Shown: in pieces, positions 26,835 through 36,841 of the stretch
Position numbering within the stretch: the stretch's first letter is position 1
Layout of the letters: each line of letters starts with the position of its first letter
From: Gammaproteobacteria bacterium
GTDB lineage: Bacteria > Pseudomonadota > Gammaproteobacteria > Arenicellales > Poriferihabitantaceae
Reading direction: 5' to 3'
DNA: 64,000 nt
NCBI GenBank assembly: GCA_026708585.1
Contig: JAPOUQ010000085.1
Span: 1 to 64,000, forward strand
Position numbers and translations under genes: made by a program
The notes under the pieces: model-generated
Told to the model about the DNA's origin: nothing
The model's input: only the letters and a program-made list of their open reading frames with translations
Databases searched by the model: none

Positions 26835-29321
26835 ATGTTCCAAGAATACAGTCCCGCTGATGTTGAATCCCAAGTCCAGAAATACTGGGAAGATGAGCAG
26901 TGTTTTGCGGTTATAGAAGATCTCGATAAGGTAAAGTACTATTGTCTGTCTATGCTGCCTTACCCTTCCGGGCAGTTGCACATGGGCCATGTGCGAAACT
27001 ATACAATTGGTGATGCAATTAGTCGCTATCAGCGCATGCTTGGTAAGAATGTATTGCAACCCATGGGCTGGGACGCATTTGGATTACCTGCTGAAAATGC
27101 CGCTATAGCCAACAATGAGCCCCCAGCAAAATGGACCTATGCCAATATTGGTTATATGAAGCAACAACTAAAGCGCATGGGTTTTGCTTACGACTGGAAC
27201 CGCGAATTTGCAACCTGTACTCCCGAGTATTATCGTTGGGAGCAGTGGTTTTTCACGAAACTATATAACAAGGGTCTGGCTTATAAGAAGATGGGTATAG
27301 TCAATTGGGACCCAGTTGAAAACACTGTTCTCGCCAACGAGCAAGTAGAGAATGGTCGCGGTTGGCGTTCGGGTGCTTTGATTGAACGCCGTGAAATGCC
27401 ACAGTGGTTTATCCGGATTACTGACTATGCTGAAGAACTACTGGAAGAGATTGACAATCTTGAAGGTTGGCCCAGTGCGGTTCGTAATATGCAACGAAAC
27501 TGGATTGGACGCTCGGAGGGTATTGAGTTTGGTTTCAAAATACCGGGTGAAGAAACACTTATGGTATATACAACCCGACCCGATACTATTATGGGGATTA
27601 CTTTCATATGTGTGGCTGCTGAACACCCACTAGCATTGAAAGCGGCTAATGAAAATCCAGAAATTGCAAGGTTTGTGGATGAATGCCGAACTCAACATGT
27701 ATCGGAAGAGAACATCGAGACTATGCAGAAAAAAGGTGTTCCGCTGGATTTACATGGCATTCATCCAGTCAGTGGTGAGAAAATCTCAATATGGGCAGCG
27801 AATTTCGTATTAATGGGTTATGGTACTGGTGCAGTGATGGCTGTTCCGGCTCATGATCAGCGGGATTGGGAATTTGCCAGAGATCATAATCTTGAAATAC
27901 GTCCGGTGATTCGGCATGCCGATGGCACTAATCATAATTATGATCAATCTGCGATGGTCGAAAAGCAAAATATCGAAGTGTATAACTCGGGTGATTTTGA
28001 TGGCTTGGACTACCAGCAGGCCTTTGATGTAATTGCCGAATTTGTTTCCTCTTGTAACATTGGGAAAAGAACTGTAAAGTACCGAATTCGAGACTGGGGG
28101 GTTTCAAGACAACGTTACTGGGGTTGTCCTATTCCGGTTGTTTATGATGATACAGAGGATGAACCAGCCACGTTCACAGTACCGGACGAGGATCTTCCTG
28201 TGGTGTTACCCGAGAATGTCGAATTTTCCGGGGTCCAATCTCCCATAAAGAATGATCCATCATTCTATCAAACAAATTTGCCGGGTACCGATCGACTGGG
28301 CCGGCGAGAAACCGACACTTTTGATACATTTGTCGAGTCGTCTTGGTATTATGCTAGATACTGTTGTCCAGATGCTGACACCTGTATGCTGGATGGACGG
28401 GCAAATTACTGGTTACCGGTAGATCAGTATGTCGGAGGCATTGAGCATGCAGTACTGCATCTGCTTTATGCAAGGCTGTTTCATAAATTGATGCGAGATC
28501 TTGGATTGGTAACCTCCGACGAGCCATTTACGCGTTTGCTATGTCAGGGCATGGTACTCAAAGATGGAAAGAAAATGTCGAAATCTCTGGGCAATACTGT
28601 TGATCCGCAATCGATGATCGATCAGTATGGAGCCGATACAGTCCGGTTGTTTATTCTGTTTGCATCGCCACCGGAGCAAACGCTCGAATGGAATGATCAG
28701 GCTTTAGCTGGCGCGCATCGATTTCTTAAAAGATGGTGGAATCTAGTGCATGGAACACTCAGCGAGACTGGTACGGTCACAGAAGCCCTTAAGGATTCTA
28801 ACTGGAGTAGGCAAATCAAAGATGAACAGGCAATTAAACTGAGACGAACAACCCATCAAATCCTTGAGAAAATTGTTCGTGATTATGAAAAAATCCATTA
28901 TAACACAGTGGTAGCTGGAAGTATGGAGATTCTGAATGCTATAGAGCGTTTGGAAGTCTCAGATCATCCGGATAGAGCAAAAGTATTAAGAGAGAGCCTG
29001 TTAATTTTAAACAAGGTACTTGCACCAATTGTGCCGCACATTGCACACGTGTTATGGGAGAAACTAGGTGAATCAGAATCATTGCTTGATACATGTTGGC
29101 CTAAGGTAGACAGCAATGCCCTAAAATCACAGCATGCTGAGTTAGTGGTTCAGGTAAACGGGAAACTGCGGAGCCAAATCCGAATCGCGGCGAACAGTAC
29201 TCAGGATCAAATAAAACAGGCAGCACTACAAGATGAAAAAGCCGGTAAATTCATAGAAGGAAAGGATGTGAAGAAAATTATTGTGGTCCCCGGGCGGTTA
29301 GTGAATATTGTGGCTAGATAA
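26835..29321 (+). CDS. leuS: Leucyl-tRNA synthetase
   Basis: The class I synthetase has 828 residues from ATG 26835, which begins MFQEYSPADVESQVQKYW as in other bacterial LeuRS. An upstream TTG at 26787 would add 16 unusual residues and is rejected. The HIGH motif appears as LHMGHVRNYT and KMSKS as KKMSKSLGN. The editing domain contains TTRPDTIMG, and the anticodon-binding and C-terminal domains are complete. It is divergent from dnaG and leads directly into lptE and holA, a conserved gammaproteobacterial arrangement. The window also holds the tRNA-Leu(UAA) substrate, at 47.6 kb. Confidence 0.97.
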   Translation: MFQEYSPADVESQVQKYWEDEQCFAVIEDLDKVKYYCLSMLPYPSGQLHMGHVRNYTIGDAISRYQRMLGKNVLQPMGWDAFGLPAENAAIANNEPPAKWTYANIGYMKQQLKRMGFAYDWNREFATCTPEYYRWEQWFFTKLYNKGLAYKKMGIVNWDPVENTVLANEQVENGRGWRSGALIERREMPQWFIRITDYAEELLEEIDNLEGWPSAVRNMQRNWIGRSEGIEFGFKIPGEETLMVYTTRPDTIMGITFICVAAEHPLALKAANENPEIARFVDECRTQHVSEENIETMQKKGVPLDLHGIHPVSGEKISIWAANFVLMGYGTGAVMAVPAHDQRDWEFARDHNLEIRPVIRHADGTNHNYDQSAMVEKQNIEVYNSGDFDGLDYQQAFDVIAEFVSSCNIGKRTVKYRIRDWGVSRQRYWGCPIPVVYDDTEDEPATFTVPDEDLPVVLPENVEFSGVQSPIKNDPSFYQTNLPGTDRLGRRETDTFDTFVESSWYYARYCCPDADTCMLDGRANYWLPVDQYVGGIEHAVLHLLYARLFHKLMRDLGLVTSDEPFTRLLCQGMVLKDGKKMSKSLGNTVDPQSMIDQYGADTVRLFILFASPPEQTLEWNDQALAGAHRFLKRWWNLVHGTLSETGTVTEALKDSNWSRQIKDEQAIKLRRTTHQILEKIVRDYEKIHYNTVVAGSMEILNAIERLEVSDHPDRAKVLRESLLILNKVLAPIVPHIAHVLWEKLGESESLLDTCWPKVDSNALKSQHAELVVQVNGKLRSQIRIAANSTQDQIKQAALQDEKAGKFIEGKDVKKIIVVPGRLVNIVAR

Positions 29322-29367
29322 TCGATTGCATGGTATTCACCCATCCACTATGGTTTTGTTCATAACT

Positions 29368-29871
29368 ATGAGTAGATACACGTTTAGGAATGCTTATACA
29401 CCTACTTCGTTGATAACACTGGTTCTTTTGGCGTTGTTGATGACCAGTTGTGGGTTTCAGTTAAAAGGTCAGACAGATATCCCAAGAGAATTTTCAAGCC
29501 TGTGGGTAACCAGTAATGATCAAAACATGATTGATGCATTGTCTGATGTTCTCAAGAAAAATGGCGTCATTCTGATCCAAGCTGATTCAGCGGCCGAAAT
29601 CGCGATCGTAAATACTCATTTTTCTAAATCAGTTGAGACAGTCAATGATTTAGGTGTAGCAACTGGTTATGCATATCGATATTCGGTTGAATACAAAATC
29701 ATTGATAAATCAGGGACAGTCAGGGTACAGCCGGTGGTGATTAGCCAGTCAAGTAGTCTTCGCTATGAAGTTGGTAATGAACTAATCATTGAGCACGAAG
29801 AGAATTTTCTCAAAGAGCAAATGGCGGATGAAATTGCAGGCCGTATTATTCGTCATTTACGCTGGTTATGA
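29368..29871 (+). CDS. lptE: LPS-assembly lipoprotein LptE
   Basis: From ATG 29368 the 167-residue precursor has a lipoprotein signal peptide ending LLALLMTSCGFQLKG, so Cys26 would be lipidated and the protein held at the outer membrane. LptE plugs the LptD barrel and helps insert lipopolysaccharide. CGFQLKG straight after the cleavage site is a family hallmark. Upstream in-frame starts at 29308 and 29350 would overlap or crowd leuS and lengthen the signal, so I prefer the third. Gene order leuS-lptE-holA strongly supports the call. Confidence 0.92.
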   Translation: MSRYTFRNAYTPTSLITLVLLALLMTSCGFQLKGQTDIPREFSSLWVTSNDQNMIDALSDVLKKNGVILIQADSAAEIAIVNTHFSKSVETVNDLGVATGYAYRYSVEYKIIDKSGTVRVQPVVISQSSSLRYEVGNELIIEHEENFLKEQMADEIAGRIIRHLRWL

Positions 29872-29888
29872 TTGGTGGGAATTAGACC

Positions 29889-30914
29889 ATGCGAGTGAAA
29901 TATGATGATTTGAAATCGCAACTCGCAAATGGTTTAGCCTCAATGTATTTGATCCATGGCCCTGAACCTTTATTGATTGAAGAGGCTATGGACGAGTTCC
30001 GTGTCCTAGCCCATAAGTTCGGTTTTACGGAACGAATTCGGCACACAGCTGAAGCCGGATTTAATTGGCAGATTCTGTTTGAACACAGTCAGACTATGTC
30101 AATTTTTCAGGAAAAAAAGCTAATTGAACTGCGAATGCCGACTGGAAAGCCGGGAGACAAGGGAGCGAAAATACTAATTGAGTATGCAGAAAACCCATTA
30201 GAGGACGTGACACTGGTTATTATCGCTGGGCATATCGATAGAGCTGGACAAAAGACCAAATGGTTCAAATCAATTGCTGATGCTGCAGTATTGATTCAAT
30301 GTCCAAAGATAACTTCTGAACAGCTACCAGGGTGGATCCGACAGCGGATTCAATCACGCAATCTGGAAGTTGAAAATGCAGCGATCCGCCGCTTATGCCA
30401 GATGGTAGAAGGCAACCTGCTTGCAGCTGCTCAGGAGATCGAACTGCTTAGGCTCTTGTATCAGGATCAAGTGGTGACTTTGGAAATTGTTGAAGACTTA
30501 ATCGCAAACCATGCACGTCATGATGTATTTATGTTGGTTGATGCGTGTTTGTTAGGCAATCAGGATCGCGCGATGAGGATGCTCTATAGTATGAAAACAA
30601 CCGGCTCGTTGCCGATCATGATACTGTGGAATATGGTTCGGGAAGTTCGGCAGATTTGCCGGATTTATGATGAGTCAGAACGTCAGAGAGTTCCTCCTCA
30701 ATCACTGTATCAGCGTTTTGGGATTTGGAGCACTCGTCAAAAAATCATCGGTAATGCTATGTACAGATTGCGGCGGTTAGAGTGGGAGAGGATACTCGCT
30801 CAGCTCTGTATTATAGATCATCGTCTCAAGGGCGGGATTCCCAAAGCTCACAAAGATGAATGGGAAGAACTCGAAAGCATTGTGCTTAGAATGTGTGGTG
30901 TCTCATCGCCGTAG
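29889..30914 (+). CDS. holA: DNA polymerase III delta subunit
   Basis: The 341-residue clamp-loader subunit opens the beta sliding clamp. The N-terminal segment LANGLASMYLIHGPEPLLIEE is the family's degenerate nucleotide-binding region. The AAA+-like fold and three-helix collar domain follow at expected length (343 in E. coli). It lies 17 bp after lptE, in the conserved leuS-lptE-holA cluster. A 578-base gap follows. Confidence 0.95.
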   Translation: MRVKYDDLKSQLANGLASMYLIHGPEPLLIEEAMDEFRVLAHKFGFTERIRHTAEAGFNWQILFEHSQTMSIFQEKKLIELRMPTGKPGDKGAKILIEYAENPLEDVTLVIIAGHIDRAGQKTKWFKSIADAAVLIQCPKITSEQLPGWIRQRIQSRNLEVENAAIRRLCQMVEGNLLAAAQEIELLRLLYQDQVVTLEIVEDLIANHARHDVFMLVDACLLGNQDRAMRMLYSMKTTGSLPIMILWNMVREVRQICRIYDESERQRVPPQSLYQRFGIWSTRQKIIGNAMYRLRRLEWERILAQLCIIDHRLKGGIPKAHKDEWEELESIVLRMCGVSSP

Positions 30915-31492
30915 TGAATGAAGAAAGCCGCAAACGATGCAGGATTTAATTGCTTGATGTCAAGGTATCTTTGTAGTTCCCTTTTTGATCATGCTATCTA
31001 GTAGTCAGCGAGCCGCAGTATTCAGAGATGCTTGGGCACTTTGATAGGATAGTAAAGGATCCAAGATGCGGATGACCGCTTTGGTGGTTGGTTCTTATAT
31101 TCTCTGAGTTTCCTTTTTGGTTGCCAAGTTTTCATCGAACGACAATGACTCGTTGATCTGATACTATAAACCTCACTGACTTATAAGATCGACCATAAAT
31201 AAATGTATTAATCCAGTTTCGGTGGATGGTCCAAGTGAATGATTGCAACAGAGCCCGCTCTGTGCTAATTTCAAACCAGCAATCCATTGATCATTTCATC
31301 GTTTCAAAGGTAAAAAAATGATATATTTATTAAACTATTAGAATAGATTATTTGCTAATAAAATTATTTAAATTTTTTTACTTTATAGATAATCGAAAAA
31401 TTTTATCTCCAAGTCCAGAATGATGACAATTTCCAGATACTGGAATCTCATTTAGACTTTCGCTGAAAATATCCAGCCTTTATCGAAATATC
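30915..31492. other. Non-coding gap between holA and proA
   Basis: I find no gene with a plausible product here. The stretch becomes very AT-rich at about 31310-31400, just upstream of proA, which could hold its promoter, although I cannot define the boxes confidently. nadD, a common follower of holA, is absent. Confidence 0.5.
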
Positions 31493-32773
31493 ATGAATAT
31501 AAAAGCCATCGAGCGGGTTAATGTAGCTGAATACATGACACAGTTAGGTAAGCATGCCAAGCTGGTGTCATCAAACTTGGCGAGGCTGAGTTCGGCTGAT
31601 AAAAATCAAGCTCTGGAATCCATCGCCCAATCTATTGAAAGACAAAGCGATCACATTCTCCGAGAGAATTCCAGAGACATGGTTGCTGCGGAGCAGAATG
31701 ATTTGACTCCAGCATTGAAAGATCGGCTATACCTTGACGAGTCTCGAATTCAGTCTACTGTTTTGGGTTGTAGACAAGTTGCAAATCTACCGGATCCGGT
31801 CGGTGAAATGACAGAAACAATTCAGCGGCCAAGTGGACTTCAAATCAGGCAGATGCGAGTGCCACTAGGAGTAGTTGGTATCATTTATGAATCTCGTCCA
31901 AATGTGACGGTTGATGCGGCCGTACTCTGCTTTAAGTCTGGCAATGCATGTATCTTACGAGGGGGATCTGAGGCCTTCTATTCAAATATGGCGTTGGCAA
32001 GCTGTATCAGACAGGGATTAATGGATGCGGGTTTAAGTGAGTATTGTATTCAATTTGTAGAAACCACTGATCGTGCTGCCGTCGATTGTCTAATTACGAT
32101 GGATGAAGATATCGATATCATTGTTCCTCGCGGTGGAAAAGGTTTAATTCAACGTATTAGTCAGCATGCAACAGTACCCGTAATCAAACATCTTGATGGT
32201 ATCTGTCATGTATACATTGACAATGAAGCTGATATTCAGAAAGCCATTCGTGTCGCTTATAACGCCAAGGCTCGTCGATATGGAATATGTGGTGCGATGG
32301 AAACTCTGCTAGTAGCAGAAGAAATTGCCCCAAAAATATTACCCGAACTTTCTAGTCTATATCGGGATAAGGGGATACAAATCCGAGCATGTCAGCGATC
32401 ACGCCAATTCATAGATGGTTCTGTACCTGCATCTGAACAAGATTGGACCACCGAGTATCTTGATGCGATTCTATCGGTTCGTATAGTTGATGATTTGGAT
32501 GAGGCTATTTCACACATCGAGACATATGGTTCAGGACATACGGATGCAATCATTACTGAGAATTTAACCAGTCAGAATGAATTCATGAGACGAGTTGATT
32601 CCAGTTCCGTGATGATTAATACATCGACCCAATTTGCTGATGGGTTTGAATATGGATTAGGGGCAGAAATCGGGATTAGCACAGACAAATTACATGTGCG
32701 CGGTCCAGTTGGTCTTGAAGGATTAACCTGCCAAAAATATATTGTGATTAGCGATGGTTTAGCTAGAGACTAA
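31493..32773 (+). CDS. proA: Gamma-glutamyl phosphate reductase
   Basis: The 426-residue NADPH-dependent enzyme reduces glutamyl-5-phosphate to the semialdehyde in proline synthesis. Family motifs include VPLGVVGIIYESRPNVTVDA, LRGGSEA and the C-terminal GLGAEIGISTDKLHVRGPVGLEGL. The catalytic cysteine is Cys266 in RRYGICGAMETLL. The usual context is GVCNAxETLLV, so the Val/Asn positions are altered, but the nucleophile remains. Met15 (31535) is an alternative start closer to the common family N terminus. proB is not adjacent. Confidence 0.93.
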   Translation: MNIKAIERVNVAEYMTQLGKHAKLVSSNLARLSSADKNQALESIAQSIERQSDHILRENSRDMVAAEQNDLTPALKDRLYLDESRIQSTVLGCRQVANLPDPVGEMTETIQRPSGLQIRQMRVPLGVVGIIYESRPNVTVDAAVLCFKSGNACILRGGSEAFYSNMALASCIRQGLMDAGLSEYCIQFVETTDRAAVDCLITMDEDIDIIVPRGGKGLIQRISQHATVPVIKHLDGICHVYIDNEADIQKAIRVAYNAKARRYGICGAMETLLVAEEIAPKILPELSSLYRDKGIQIRACQRSRQFIDGSVPASEQDWTTEYLDAILSVRIVDDLDEAISHIETYGSGHTDAIITENLTSQNEFMRRVDSSSVMINTSTQFADGFEYGLGAEIGISTDKLHVRGPVGLEGLTCQKYIVISDGLARD

Positions 32774-33042
32774 ACATAACACATTCTAAATAAAATACAT
32801 AATATTGTTTTTGATAGAAAACTGATTTTTTTCAAATCTGGGGTAATCACTTCATATTCAAATGGAAAGAGAGAATGAATTAGCTGAGGTGAGCTTTTTT
32901 GGTGTGACCTATCTAGAGCACCGAATCGGTACATGAAGTTTGACCATAAATGGTTTTCTTGTCATGGAAAACCCATAAAGTAGAGTAATGAGTATTCAGA
33001 GAAACCAGTCATGCTCGTAAAATCATGGATTGGATGTTGATG

Positions 33043-33690
33043 TTAACTCCCATTCTCGAATAAGTAATTTTGTAAAGTCAGTTTTGCCTGTTGCAGACCA
33101 ATACCGGTTTTTGCAGAAAACAGTTGGACTGATACCATCGGGTGTTCCGCAATTTGTCTACTTACTTGGTGATATGAGGAATTTGCTTTACCCTGTTTCA
33201 ATTTATCGGCCTTGGTCAGTAGGATATGTGCGTGAAGTCCGATGTCTTGACAAAGATGCAACATGGTGATGTCGAGCGAGGTTAGTGGTCGGCGAATATC
33301 CATTGGTATACATAGGACTTTCAGACTCGTCCGATTGTAGAGATAATCGATAATGAATTGCCCCCATTCTTGTCGCAAGCTGATTGGTGCCTTGGCATAT
33401 CCATATCCGGGAAGGTCAACTAGGTATCGACCTTCAAGAATGTTGAAGAATACAATTTGCTGGGTTCTACCCGGTGTTTTGCTAGTACGGGCAAGATTTT
33501 TTTGCCCCGTTATGGCATTGATTGCACTTGATTTACCAACATTTGAACGACCAGCAAATGCGACTTCTGCATGGCTATTCTTTGGCCACTGCGAGCGTTT
33601 GGTTGCAGCTAACTGGAATCGAGCTTGCTGAAATGTAGTGTTATTCAAGTGGTCCCCTGACTCAGTAAGAGTTGGCTGAAAAAGATCCAA
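33043..33690 (-). CDS. engB: Ribosome-biogenesis GTPase EngB/YihA
   Basis: The 215-residue TRAFAC GTPase is needed for large-subunit assembly. G1 is GRSNVGKSS (47-55), the G2-region TPGRTQQIVFF follows, G3 is DLPGYGYAK (92-100) and G4 is LTKADKL. Length and motifs are standard. It is divergently oriented to a cytochrome c4 gene, a pairing frequent in gammaproteobacteria. The 561-base gap between them contains repeat copy C and no other feature I can support. Confidence 0.95.
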   Translation of the reverse strand: MDLFQPTLTESGDHLNNTTFQQARFQLAATKRSQWPKNSHAEVAFAGRSNVGKSSAINAITGQKNLARTSKTPGRTQQIVFFNILEGRYLVDLPGYGYAKAPISLRQEWGQFIIDYLYNRTSLKVLCIPMDIRRPLTSLDITMLHLCQDIGLHAHILLTKADKLKQGKANSSYHQVSRQIAEHPMVSVQLFSAKTGIGLQQAKLTLQNYLFENGS

Positions 33691-33990
33691 TTATGTGGAC
33701 TGTATGAACCTGATAAATCTGAAGTATAGTAGAGGAAGTTATTTTTTAAAAAGTGCTAACTTAAACGGGCAAAGAGACGTCATCATATTTTCGTTTTGAT
33801 AACATTGAAATTTCGACACAAACTTCACCTATCCAAATTTTATAATCTACGCTACTTCCTTGCCTCAAAACCCGAACTAAAATAATAGAAAATGACCAGC
33901 AGCTTGTAAAATGAAGTGTACGTTTCCTCATTCGCAAGTTAAGCCGGTGGTTCGCATATAGAAGAAAACCCGATTTCCTAATTATCAATC

Positions 33991-34069
33991 ATTGAGTGAT
34001 TCTACCGCCCCTCGAAAACCACGTCATACAAGGTATTGAAGATACTCTCGGGTTTTCTATTTATGGATT
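33991..34069 (+). repeat. Dispersed intergenic repeat, copy C
   Basis: Closely related to copies A (4652) and B (17374). It shares ATTGAGTGATTCTAC, CCCCTCGAAAACC, GTCATACAAGGTATTGAAG, TCTCGGGTTTTCTAT and TTATGGATT. It sits between the divergent engB and cytochrome c4 genes, so it is not consistently a terminator. CGAAA/TCG-side pairing and an inner GTAT-loop-ATAC can form a small structure. Confidence 0.65.
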
Positions 34070-34251
34070 CGGGCGTTTTCAAATAATAATTTCAAGTCTT
34101 GGGTATATAATAACGGTTCAGATCGAGATGCCACCGACAAGTTATTTAGTGTTTTGCGAATACAATAACCGCAAGTTTATAATTAATTTTGGACCTTGTG
34201 TATAACACATAAATTCAGGTGTGTTTCCTGACCTAGAATTCTAGGAAGCGA

Positions 34252-34914
34252 ATGTCTTTGTATCTCGCATTTCAAATTTTTATCAAAGCGTTGTCCATGA
34301 TTCATTCATATAGTTTGTTATTGGCAGTAGCAACAGCTGTCTTATTTTTCAATCCAGCGGTTTCCCAGGCTGAAGGCGATATTGAAGCTGGCAAAGCCAA
34401 ATCTACAACTTGTGTGGCTTGCCATGGTAACGATGGAAATAGTCCAGTAGATCAATTTCCAAAAATTGCTGGTCAAGTGCCGGGATACATAGTTACACAA
34501 TTGCAAGCATACAAATCAGGTGAGCGAGAAAATGCGATCATGTTGGGTATCGTCGGAGTCCTAAGTGAGCAGGATATGGAAGATTTAGATGCCTACTATG
34601 CATCTCAAACCGCGACCATAGAAGGCGTCTCTGGAGAAGATATGGAGGATGTTTTAGCCGGTAAACAGTTATATCGTGCTGGCTATGCAGATTATGATAT
34701 TCCGGCTTGTATGGCTTGTCACGGTCCAGATGGGTCCGGGATACCGCCTAATTATCCACGTTTGGGTGGACAACATGCTGCCTACACTGAAATGCAACTT
34801 CATGCATACAAGTCAGGTGCGAGAAAGAGTGCTGAAATGCAAGCAATCGCTCATCCACTGACCGATGAGCAAATTAGACAGTTGGCACTGTATATTTCTG
34901 CACTTCAACCCTGA
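34252..34914 (+). CDS. Diheme cytochrome c4
   Basis: The protein (220 residues) has two cytochrome c domains with heme motifs CVACH and CMACH and downstream axial methionines in similar KSG..R.NAIM and KSGARKSAEM contexts. It carries a Sec signal peptide ending PAVSQA and should be a periplasmic electron carrier, probably serving a terminal oxidase. ATG 34252 has a strong AGGAAG ribosome-binding site but gives a long leader. The internal ATG 34297 gives a conventional 25-residue signal peptide. The neighbouring divergent engB is a common partner. Tail to tail with the Gabija helicase gene. Confidence 0.93.
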   Translation: MSLYLAFQIFIKALSMIHSYSLLLAVATAVLFFNPAVSQAEGDIEAGKAKSTTCVACHGNDGNSPVDQFPKIAGQVPGYIVTQLQAYKSGERENAIMLGIVGVLSEQDMEDLDAYYASQTATIEGVSGEDMEDVLAGKQLYRAGYADYDIPACMACHGPDGSGIPPNYPRLGGQHAAYTEMQLHAYKSGARKSAEMQAIAHPLTDEQIRQLALYISALQP

Positions 34915-34960
34915 GCATTTTAGGGGTAAGAGTCCGCGAAAGCACAATGTTTACATTTTG

Positions 34961-36841
34961 TTAATTGGGGATTAGCCCCATTTCACTCAGAAATCTCGAT
35001 GGCTCCTTGATCCAGTTAAAGTACCGTCTTGAGTAGCTCAAATACAAATTCTTGGACGACCTAGTCACTGCCACGAAACAGTTTCGCCGCTCCTCCTGGA
35101 TGGCAGAATCACCATTCTTGATGGATAAGTAGGTTGGAAAATGGTCCTCAACCAAACCAATGATGAATACGTTCTCGGACTCCATCCCTTTCGCTGTGTG
35201 TACTGTCTGAAGTTTGACACAGTCCTTCTGGAAAGTCTTGGCCTTTGGTGACAAGTCCAGTTCCTGCAAAAAAGAATACAGACTCAGATTATTCTGATGT
35301 GTATGGCGAATTTGTTTCGAAATTCGTTCCCAGTTCTCTTTATCGTGCTCATAGTCAGGGAGTGCTTCCCCAAATTCTCCCATTTGATTAAGTGCATCAA
35401 AAAAGCTAATTGCCTCTCGTGCGAAACTCATGTAGTCTAGTGAATCACAGAGTAATGTTACCCCGTGAATTGCCACCGACTTAAGTCTGTTACTTAGAGC
35501 AATTTTGGAGAAAAAAGCTCGAAGTGGCACCACGCCTTCTACCTGTGCTTGTGCTAAGACATCTTCCGCAGAGAGTATTTGACCGTCGACAAGGCCTGTG
35601 GCAACACACAACTTGTTGAGCAAACTTCGGGATTCAGGTGCATTTGCTAGTTTAATCGCGTAATACATCATTTGGATCGGTGGACTAATAAAATCTTGGC
35701 TTTTATTTACAATCTCCGCTTTCATTCCTGCTGAAATCATATCTTCTTGTATTTTCGTCAACAGTTTATTACTGCGTGCAATAACGAGACATGTCTCGCG
35801 TCGATTCTTTCGGACCCGACTAATTTCGGAAACTAGTCCATCGACTTCTTCGTCGAAGTCACCAAAGGATTTCAACTTGATATTGCCCGGATTATCCCTC
35901 TGAGCAAGACTCATCTTTTTTGTTCCAATTCGTTCAGAGTTATGTGCTATGAGTCGATTCGCTATCTCCACAACCTTTGTTGGACATCGATAGTTTTCGG
36001 GGAGTTGTACAATCTTTGGGCTATAGTCACTCTTCAATTCTTCTAGCCGTTTCGGATTTGCCCCATTCCACTGAAAAATGATCTGATCATCGTCTGCTAC
36101 AACAAAAAGATTTGAAGTTGTTTCTGGACATAACAAGCGAAGAACTTTATACTGGGCCAAGTTCGTATCTTGGAACTCATCCACACACACATATCGATAA
36201 ACCGTACGAATCTGCCTCGCTATACGCGGCACCTGTTCAAGCAATTGTCGCGTGAAGTAAAGCATTGAACCGAAGTCAAGCTGGTTCTCTTTGGTTAACC
36301 ACTCGGTATAGTCAATGAAGATACTCTGGAGTTTTCTGTATTGATCATTTTTCTCTAGCCCAAAGTACCTTGGGAGCTCATGTGGCGTGATACCATGTCT
36401 GAATATCGTGTCGATTTGTTTCAGTGAGTTTTCTGGGTCATCAATTTCGGCTTGACCTTGATCTTTTAGTTCTTTTAGTATCGCTATGCGATCTATGTCG
36501 TTCGTAATCACCTCGAAGTCTGGACGAAGATTGAATTGACTTCCATGCTGGCGTAAGATGTCCGTACAGAATGAATGGAAGGTACGGAGCTGTATTCTTT
36601 TTGAGTTCTCACCTAGCAGATCACGAAGTCGATTCTGCATTTCATTGGCAGCTTTAACGGTAAAAGTAAGCCCGAGAATACGATGATTTTCAAGCGGACT
36701 TTTTGAGATCAGGTTGGCGATACGAAGAGTCAGCACAGAAGTTTTCCCTGAGCCAGGTCCTGCTAGAACGAGTAAAGACCCTTCATCCCATTCGACGGCC
36801 TGCCGTTGATTTTCATTCAAGCCAGAAAAGATGATGTTCAT
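34961..36841 (-). CDS. gajB: Gabija defence helicase GajB (UvrD-like)
   Basis: The 626-residue superfamily 1A helicase has NENQRQAVEWDEGSLLVLAG with Walker A GPGSGKT (28-34), TFTVKAANEM, VDEFQDTN (Walker B), DDDQIIFQWNGA and a late QTVHTAKGMES motif. It could be read as a generic UvrD/PcrA. However, its start overlaps (ATGA, 36838-36841) the stop of an OLD-family ATPase/TOPRIM gene, which defines the Gabija pair. In Gabija, GajB acts with the GajA nuclease against phage and depends on nucleotide depletion signals. The protein is longer than the best known GajB (about 500 residues). Its reading frame is intact, unlike its partner. Confidence 0.88.
   Translation of the reverse strand: MNIIFSGLNENQRQAVEWDEGSLLVLAGPGSGKTSVLTLRIANLISKSPLENHRILGLTFTVKAANEMQNRLRDLLGENSKRIQLRTFHSFCTDILRQHGSQFNLRPDFEVITNDIDRIAILKELKDQGQAEIDDPENSLKQIDTIFRHGITPHELPRYFGLEKNDQYRKLQSIFIDYTEWLTKENQLDFGSMLYFTRQLLEQVPRIARQIRTVYRYVCVDEFQDTNLAQYKVLRLLCPETTSNLFVVADDDQIIFQWNGANPKRLEELKSDYSPKIVQLPENYRCPTKVVEIANRLIAHNSERIGTKKMSLAQRDNPGNIKLKSFGDFDEEVDGLVSEISRVRKNRRETCLVIARSNKLLTKIQEDMISAGMKAEIVNKSQDFISPPIQMMYYAIKLANAPESRSLLNKLCVATGLVDGQILSAEDVLAQAQVEGVVPLRAFFSKIALSNRLKSVAIHGVTLLCDSLDYMSFAREAISFFDALNQMGEFGEALPDYEHDKENWERISKQIRHTHQNNLSLYSFLQELDLSPKAKTFQKDCVKLQTVHTAKGMESENVFIIGLVEDHFPTYLSIKNGDSAIQEERRNCFVAVTRSSKNLYLSYSRRYFNWIKEPSRFLSEMGLIPN

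Noticed and set aside
34961..36841. Reading the helicase gene as ordinary housekeeping uvrD or rep.
   Set aside because: Its length, start overlap with an OLD-family nuclease gene and position fit GajB of Gabija better than UvrD or Rep.
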